DNA of 46,278 nucleotides from Candidatus Woesearchaeota archaeon (GTDB lineage Archaea > Nanobdellota > Nanobdellia > Woesearchaeales > UBA10216), in NCBI GenBank assembly GCA_016180195.1, contig JACPBS010000011.1:1-46278 (forward strand), written 5' to 3'. The notes below the pieces were generated by a model. That model was not told the DNA's origin and searched no databases. It saw nothing but the letters and a program-made list of their open reading frames with translations. Of the stretch, positions 42,177 to 46,278 are shown piece after piece. The position numbers and the translations under genes were made by a program. How positions within the stretch are numbered: position 1 is the stretch's first letter; each line of letters begins with the position of its first letter.

Positions 42177-42321
42177 ATTTGATTTAATGTGAAAATTTTA
42201 TATTTGTAGTTTTAATGTAATTATCTTGTAGTCTAATTATCATATATAATTTTAATTTTATGAATAAGCCTGAAGAAATAACGCTTTAAGAAGGAAACAT
42301 GACTGGGTTTAACGAAGAACC
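42177..42321. other. AT-rich gap after the lipoprotein gene
   Basis: Very AT-rich sequence with T-runs on both strands (for example TATATAATTTTAATTTTATG); probably terminator of the minus-strand lipoprotein operon. Nothing else seen. Confidence 0.35.
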
Positions 42322-42651
42322 TCACTTCACGGTCAGCCCGTTGAACTTGACCACTTTCCCAGAGCCCTTATCTATCTCTACCCTTACAGACGTTGACTTC
42401 GTGGAATTGCCCACCCTTGACTCAATCCTGATGATGCTTATCCATAATTCTCCCTCTGAAAACGAAGATACATCTCCTATTTTGTATTCGCTTACAACAC
42501 TTATATTTGAAACATTGTCCTTAGTGAAGAACTTGGCCCTTTCCTCCAGAAACCTGACAGACTCGGCCTCGGCGTATGACTGGCTGACCCCACCAGAACA
42601 CCCTACGGCAGCAACAATGAAAAGCATAACAACCAGAATAGCCCATCTCAT
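42322..42651 (-). CDS. small lipoprotein of the second surface operon
   Basis: 109 aa. A hydrophobic leader ends in VAAVGCSGG, a lipobox-like site with Cys at residue 18. The mature part (FLEERAKFFTKDNVSNISVV, GELWISIIRIE, TSVRVEIDKGSGKVV) looks like a small beta-rich domain reminiscent of PepSY/DUF-type inhibitory domains with a conserved-looking VxIDKGSGKVV ending. ATG overlaps the stop of the preceding gene (ATGA). Last gene of the operon containing an M50 protease, so it could regulate the protease; inference. Confidence 0.7.
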   Translation of the reverse strand: MRWAILVVMLFIVAAVGCSGGVSQSYAEAESVRFLEERAKFFTKDNVSNISVVSEYKIGDVSSFSEGELWISIIRIESRVGNSTKSTSVRVEIDKGSGKVVKFNGLTVK

Positions 42652-42866
42652 TTTCCAGACCTCCCAAATGATTTTTTAACCTGCGAATCAATAATTTTAG
42701 AACTCATAATGTTGTATTCATCAATTACCTTTTTCAGTTCCGCCTTGTAAGCATCCTCTGCATCAGCCTTCTTTGCCGCAATGCCTGCCTCCAGCTGTTC
42801 GAGAAGATGCTGCTTCTGCTCCTCAAACCATGATTCCAGCTCGGACTCGTCATTTATCTTTTTCAT
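42648..42866 (-). CDS. small helical protein
   Basis: 72 aa from ATG 42866, which overlaps the stop of the Cys-rich gene (ATGA). Sequence KKINDESELESWFEEQKQHL, EAGIAAKKADAEDAYKAELK is one long charged helix, no signal peptide. A longer frame exists to 42884 but would overlap more. Function unknown; cytoplasmic partner of the operon. Confidence 0.6.
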   Translation of the reverse strand: MKKINDESELESWFEEQKQHLLEQLEAGIAAKKADAEDAYKAELKKVIDEYNIMSSKIIDSQVKKSFGRSGK

Positions 42867-43129
42867 CTGCACATGCACCTGCATGTATTGCAGCCAACAT
42901 CGCTCATGTTGAACTCAAAGCTTTGCATCATCAGGTCAGAAGCAACACATGCTGAACCGCACCTTCCGCTACATTCATCGCTGTCGGCTATGGTATGGAT
43001 CTGCCTGCCAAGAGCGCTTCCGCAGTTATCAACAATCTCGATCTCCTTCAGCCCCCCCCTTGATGAAAAGATGAAAAAAGCCAATGCCAAAGAGGCCAAA
43101 ACAGCCAGAACAAACAATATCCACCTCAT
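42863..43129 (-). CDS. small Cys-rich membrane-anchored protein
   Basis: 88 aa. N-terminal membrane helix or uncleaved signal (RWILFVLAVLASLALAFFIF), then an extracellular part with eight Cys (DNCGSAL, SDECSGRCGSACVA, GCNTCRCMCR), suggesting disulfides or a metal cluster. The ending NTCRCMCR is striking. It overlaps neighbours on both sides by ATGA. No family recognised. Confidence 0.7.
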   Translation of the reverse strand: MRWILFVLAVLASLALAFFIFSSRGGLKEIEIVDNCGSALGRQIHTIADSDECSGRCGSACVASDLMMQSFEFNMSDVGCNTCRCMCR

Positions 43130-44238
43130 TTTTCACCACCTGCAAAAAACTTTCCAGCCTGCTCATGAAGGTACTGAAGAGAAAGCATAATTATCGAAAA
43201 AAGCACGGTCACTACAGAAAATGCGGTGATTATCCAAATCGCGCTTGGCGAAAGCGAGAGCTCAGAAAAGTCCCTGAATGACAGGAAAAGATTAAAGCCC
43301 ATTATTAGGTAGCCCACCCTGACAATGAGCATCTCTCCTGAAATAATGAAGAAAAGGGCGATAACAAAAGGAAGCACGATCCCGGAAGCAGTTATAGCGA
43401 TCTCACTATAGCCTGAAGCGCATGAGAACTCTGTATACGGGTTTTGATCCATTTCATAAAGGACTATCTTCGAATCGCAGCCGTATGCCCTCGCGGCAAA
43501 AGAGTGGCCGAGCTCATGGATCGATAAGGTTCCGAGCAAAGTAAAAGCGCTAAGACCAAGAACAAAAATAAGGTACTTCACGAACAGCGCGGGAATAAAA
43601 ATATCCTTGGGATCAGACAGGGTAATTTTCGACCTTTCAAAGCACTTTCCAAGGAAAAACAGGCTCATGATGAGGGCAGCATTCCTGGCAAAGAAAACTA
43701 TTCCTGAACTATAATTCAAAAAGAAATCAGAAAAGATAAATAACAGCGAAGCTCCTGAATAAGCGATCCCTGAAATTGCCGCCCTCCTGAATGATGCATC
43801 TTTAGAATTGAATACCAGCAGCTCAACGAAGAAAATCAAGACAAGAAGATATGACATGACTGAAGCAATCTTGAAGAAAAGCATCATGTCGATCCTCAAA
43901 GGAATGATGCTAAGAGCAAATATGAGAAGGAGGAAAAGCAACTTGCCTTTCCTGACCAGACTATATACAAGGAAAAGAAGTATGAGGGCAGTTATTACAG
44001 AGAAGACAGAAAAGACAAACAAGGGATCCCCTGATGTCAGCTTAACGCCGCCCAGAGCCCAAAGAACATAGAGAATTCCCTGGACAAAGAAGGTAACAGC
44101 CCCGCCAATCATCAGAAAGGCAGGCGCGACCATCCCGACCCTGATAAGCCTAAAGAAGGCATAAGAAGCAACAAGTCCAGCAAACACCAATACAATGCCT
44201 TCCAAAAAGGAAGAAACAAAAAATATCCCGCTAACCAT
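43126..44238 (-). CDS. M50-like intramembrane metalloprotease
   Basis: 370-aa polytopic membrane protein (about nine hydrophobic segments). The zinc-binding HExxH is in LSIHELGHSFAARAYG (about residue 240), the hallmark of site-2-protease-like M50 enzymes that cut membrane-bound substrates. The second metal ligand may be the Asp in FNLFLSFRDFSEL (about 330), replacing the usual NxxPxxPLDG. A long N-terminal membrane extension (~200 residues) precedes the catalytic core. Substrate unknown; the co-transcribed surface protein and Cys-rich protein are candidates. It starts 5 nt after the surface-protein gene. Confidence 0.8.
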   Translation of the reverse strand: MVSGIFFVSSFLEGIVLVFAGLVASYAFFRLIRVGMVAPAFLMIGGAVTFFVQGILYVLWALGGVKLTSGDPLFVFSVFSVITALILLFLVYSLVRKGKLLFLLLIFALSIIPLRIDMMLFFKIASVMSYLLVLIFFVELLVFNSKDASFRRAAISGIAYSGASLLFIFSDFFLNYSSGIVFFARNAALIMSLFFLGKCFERSKITLSDPKDIFIPALFVKYLIFVLGLSAFTLLGTLSIHELGHSFAARAYGCDSKIVLYEMDQNPYTEFSCASGYSEIAITASGIVLPFVIALFFIISGEMLIVRVGYLIMGFNLFLSFRDFSELSLSPSAIWIITAFSVVTVLFSIIMLSLQYLHEQAGKFFAGGEK

Positions 44239-44243
44239 CGAAA

Positions 44244-45944
44244 TCAGACTTTTCTTTTCTTGATGAACCAGATGAGGGCAATGACAAGGCCTATTATTAT
44301 GGGTATTAGCAGGAAGGAAGCCTGATTCATCATAGCCTCTGCCAGCGATACGACCTTAAGCTCGAACTCACCCTCAAACATCCTTATCAGGGATGATTCC
44401 CTTTCCCCAAAAAAGGCCTTCACCTTCACAATCCCGTTATCCGCAAGATCTATCTCGTCAAGTTCTGCAGCAATAGCAACCTGCCTTCTCTTGCCAGAAT
44501 CTATCCTGGAGTTGCTTTCCGACGCGAAATCCCTCCTTTCGCCTGAAACGATAACGTCCACTACCTCCGCATTCAGATAGCAATCTGCCTCTGATGGGTT
44601 GAAAAGGTCAATGACAAAAGCCCTCTTGCCGGTGTTATAAGAAACCCCCTCCACCTTTAAATCGCAGGCGTCAACTATGTTCACCGATTGAACCTTCCTC
44701 TCGCATGAAGGGCACATCTTCAGATCAATAACCTTCTCAAGCGAATTTTTTGACTCGCCGTAAATGATGTAAATTGTCGCAGAGATATCCTCGCCAAGAG
44801 AGGGAGCGTCGTAAACCATGGTCTTCAAGCCATTCCCATCAATAAACACAGGCTCAAAATCCCCGACAGTCAGCGAAGCATCACCAGACCTTAATGTATA
44901 AGTGCCCTTGAAATAGGATGCCTGGTCAACATTATTCTTGATTGCGACCTCAAGCTTCCCGGTAGCTGAATTGTACTTTACAGACTGAACCCGAAGATCA
45001 AGGCTGTAGGTTGGCAAAAAGAACATGTCAAGCCCCTCAACCTGTGAGATGCTTGAGGGTGAAGCCCTTGCACTCTGTGCGAACTTCACGAAAACACTGA
45101 TCCCAAGGGACCTCCTTATGCTGGTAGCGGTGCCAACAAGGTCGTTTCCGACAAGCACACCTACCTTAATCTCGCTCTCCTTGAAATAATCAACCACGAT
45201 ATCAGGAATGTTGTTCTTCCCGATGAAAACCACGGGCTCAACCCCGTTAATGAGCTCCCTCTCCAAAAACTCCCCATTCGTGAAAAGCGCCTGCTTGGAC
45301 CCCGTCAGCTTCTGGTATTTCCTAACAATCTCTATGTTGTTGGCAAACCTGTCCCCGTTCTTATTAATAACCTCGGGGTTAAACTTTTTCAGGCCTGCAG
45401 AAACCTCTTTGTCAACATGACCATAAATAACAACTGCCTTCACAGAAGGAAGCGACCCAAGAAAGGATGCTACCTTGTTTATGTTCCCTTTATCAGCGAA
45501 AATGACGAACGACCTTGTCGCAACAGCATATGGCGCAACCGAGACAGCATTATAGCCATAAGAATCATCAAGGATAATGAAGCTGTCTGCCTCGGACAGC
45601 TTGGCAAGGTCAAGATTGATGTTGTCAGAGATGAACTCCTCAGAACTATACCCCCTTCCGTCAACAATTGCCTTATAGCCCACTACATAAGGCGCCTTTT
45701 TTGAACTGAATATCCAGATATGGTTTCCTTTGCCAACGCTGTTCAGAAAAACAGACCCATGCCTTTCGCTTACAAGAAAACCTGTAGAGGTCTTGGAAAA
45801 AGAACCGTAAAGCATTACAGAATAAACATCCCTCCAATCCTGGGAATTTGAAATTAACTGACCAGGCTCTGCGCCTGAAGCCAAAACAGCTGAAAAAATT
45901 GCTGCAACTAACACTAATAAAAAACCCCTTTTCAACAAACTCAC
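44244..45944 (-). CDS. cell-surface protein with cell-wall-binding-2-like half
   Basis: About 566 aa. Signal peptide (LLKRGFLLVLVAAIFSAVLASG), an N-terminal alpha/beta half with SRSFVIFADKGN-type RSFVIFADKGNINKVASFLG and SVKAVVIYGHVDKEV that resembles CW_binding_2 repeats, a beta-sandwich C-terminal half with a CPSC pair and an isolated Cys (VDACDL, DCYLN), and a C-terminal membrane helix (SFLLIPIIIGLVIALIWFI) with KKRKV stop-transfer tail. GTG 45944 is chosen; a TTG at 45947 is next to it. First visible gene of the second surface operon. Confidence 0.75.
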   Translation of the reverse strand: MSLLKRGFLLVLVAAIFSAVLASGAEPGQLISNSQDWRDVYSVMLYGSFSKTSTGFLVSERHGSVFLNSVGKGNHIWIFSSKKAPYVVGYKAIVDGRGYSSEEFISDNINLDLAKLSEADSFIILDDSYGYNAVSVAPYAVATRSFVIFADKGNINKVASFLGSLPSVKAVVIYGHVDKEVSAGLKKFNPEVINKNGDRFANNIEIVRKYQKLTGSKQALFTNGEFLERELINGVEPVVFIGKNNIPDIVVDYFKESEIKVGVLVGNDLVGTATSIRRSLGISVFVKFAQSARASPSSISQVEGLDMFFLPTYSLDLRVQSVKYNSATGKLEVAIKNNVDQASYFKGTYTLRSGDASLTVGDFEPVFIDGNGLKTMVYDAPSLGEDISATIYIIYGESKNSLEKVIDLKMCPSCERKVQSVNIVDACDLKVEGVSYNTGKRAFVIDLFNPSEADCYLNAEVVDVIVSGERRDFASESNSRIDSGKRRQVAIAAELDEIDLADNGIVKVKAFFGERESSLIRMFEGEFELKVVSLAEAMMNQASFLLIPIIIGLVIALIWFIKKRKV

Positions 45945-45954
45945 CAAAACTTCC

Positions 45955-46278
45955 TGGCAGAAGGTAATTTTCTTTCACGTACGTAAAGATAATTTGAGTC
46001 TCAAAAAAGACCACGATCAGGAAAAAATAGTTCTAAAATACGGCGATTGGCAAAAGGGAAACCGAAAAGAAATTGAAGTCCTTTTACAAAAGGAACAATT
46101 CCAAAAAGCTCTCTCGCTTCTTAAAGGCTTGGGGTTTAAAAGGGGTTATAAAGTTCCCGCCTATGGCCAAGATTTCCGCTACCAGGGTGTACAGATTTCT
46201 CTAAAAACTAAAGCGGTTATCGACAATCATTTTGAAAGGGAAACCACGGTCAATGATCAAAATATGGCCCAAGGCACG
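45955..46278 (+). CDS. partial CYTH-like (triphosphate tunnel) domain, N-terminus missing
   Basis: An open plus-strand frame runs off the window. It reads KVIFFHVRKDNLSLKK, KIVLKYGDWQKGNRKEIEVL, QFQKALSLLKGLGFKRGYKV, GVQISLKTKAVIDNHFERET: the middle and later strands of a CYTH domain (class IV adenylate cyclase/thiamine triphosphatase family) with RK, EIEV and ALSLLKGLGF at the expected spacing. The first strands with the ExExK motif are absent because the frame upstream is antisense to the signal peptide of the neighbouring gene. No start codon with ribosome site is visible. Truncated gene or assembly join. Confidence 0.5.

Noticed and set aside
41919-42182. 87-aa plus-strand ORF in the GC-rich block
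   Set aside because: It spans palindromes and the regulator promoter and looks like translated hairpins; the RNA or repeat explanation is better.

Overview
The window comes from an archaeon. Supporting signs are an archaeal-type tRNA-Gln (A1-U72 pair, short anticodon-loop intron, no encoded CCA), uS15, a GAN/RecJ-like DHH nuclease, diphthine synthase, an NreA-type protein with a PCNA-binding tail, TATA boxes about 25 nt upstream of start codons (many leaderless genes) and GGAGGTGA ribosome sites. Gene content, very compact overlapping operons and large Asn-glycosylation-rich surface proteins suggest a DPANN-type lineage, but that placement is inference; no rRNA is present.

Left part (1-12,600). 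A THUMP protein converges on nreA. The tRNA-Gln carries a ~1.3 kb integrated element bounded by a 14-bp copy of its 3' end; the element holds a broken dinD and a possible integrase relic. Next come a candidate structured RNA (3717-3835), an MscS channel, an array of hairpins, a RelBE-like toxin-antitoxin pair, an operon of thrB, an unknown gene interrupted by a 173-bp hairpin-rich insertion, and an O-methyltransferase. A small envelope cluster follows (membrane-anchored winged-helix protein, secreted charged helical protein, lipoprotein), then uS15 and RecJ/GAN.

Middle (12,600-28,850). A four-gene operon encodes PrkA-like AAA+ protein, YeaH/DUF444, SpoVR and a second PrkA-like protein, a widespread stress-linked set. 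Then a small winged-helix regulator, dphB and a decayed MNT-HEPN toxin-antitoxin pair. Carbohydrate genes follow: a GH15-like glycosidase, a DUF711 protein and a glycogen operon made of a eukaryote-type (GT3) glycogen synthase, GalT and a debranching enzyme.

Right part (28,886-46,278, minus strand). The most unusual locus is an eight-gene overlapping operon: two ribbon-helix-helix regulators, a 1.1k-residue PKD-domain surface protein, two paralogous membrane-anchored FtsK/HerA-type ATPases (one with intact Walker B, one fused to seven extracellular carboxypeptidase-regulatory-like repeats and with its Walker B Glu replaced by Gly), an 81-aa helical protein and two coiled-coil proteins. I know no described system with this composition; an envelope-spanning pump or translocase is inferred. 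Upstream lie a GC-rich block that folds into a three-way junction and a second surface operon (cell-surface protein, M50-like membrane protease, Cys-rich protein, small helical protein, lipoprotein). The extreme right end holds a headless CYTH-like fragment on the plus strand.
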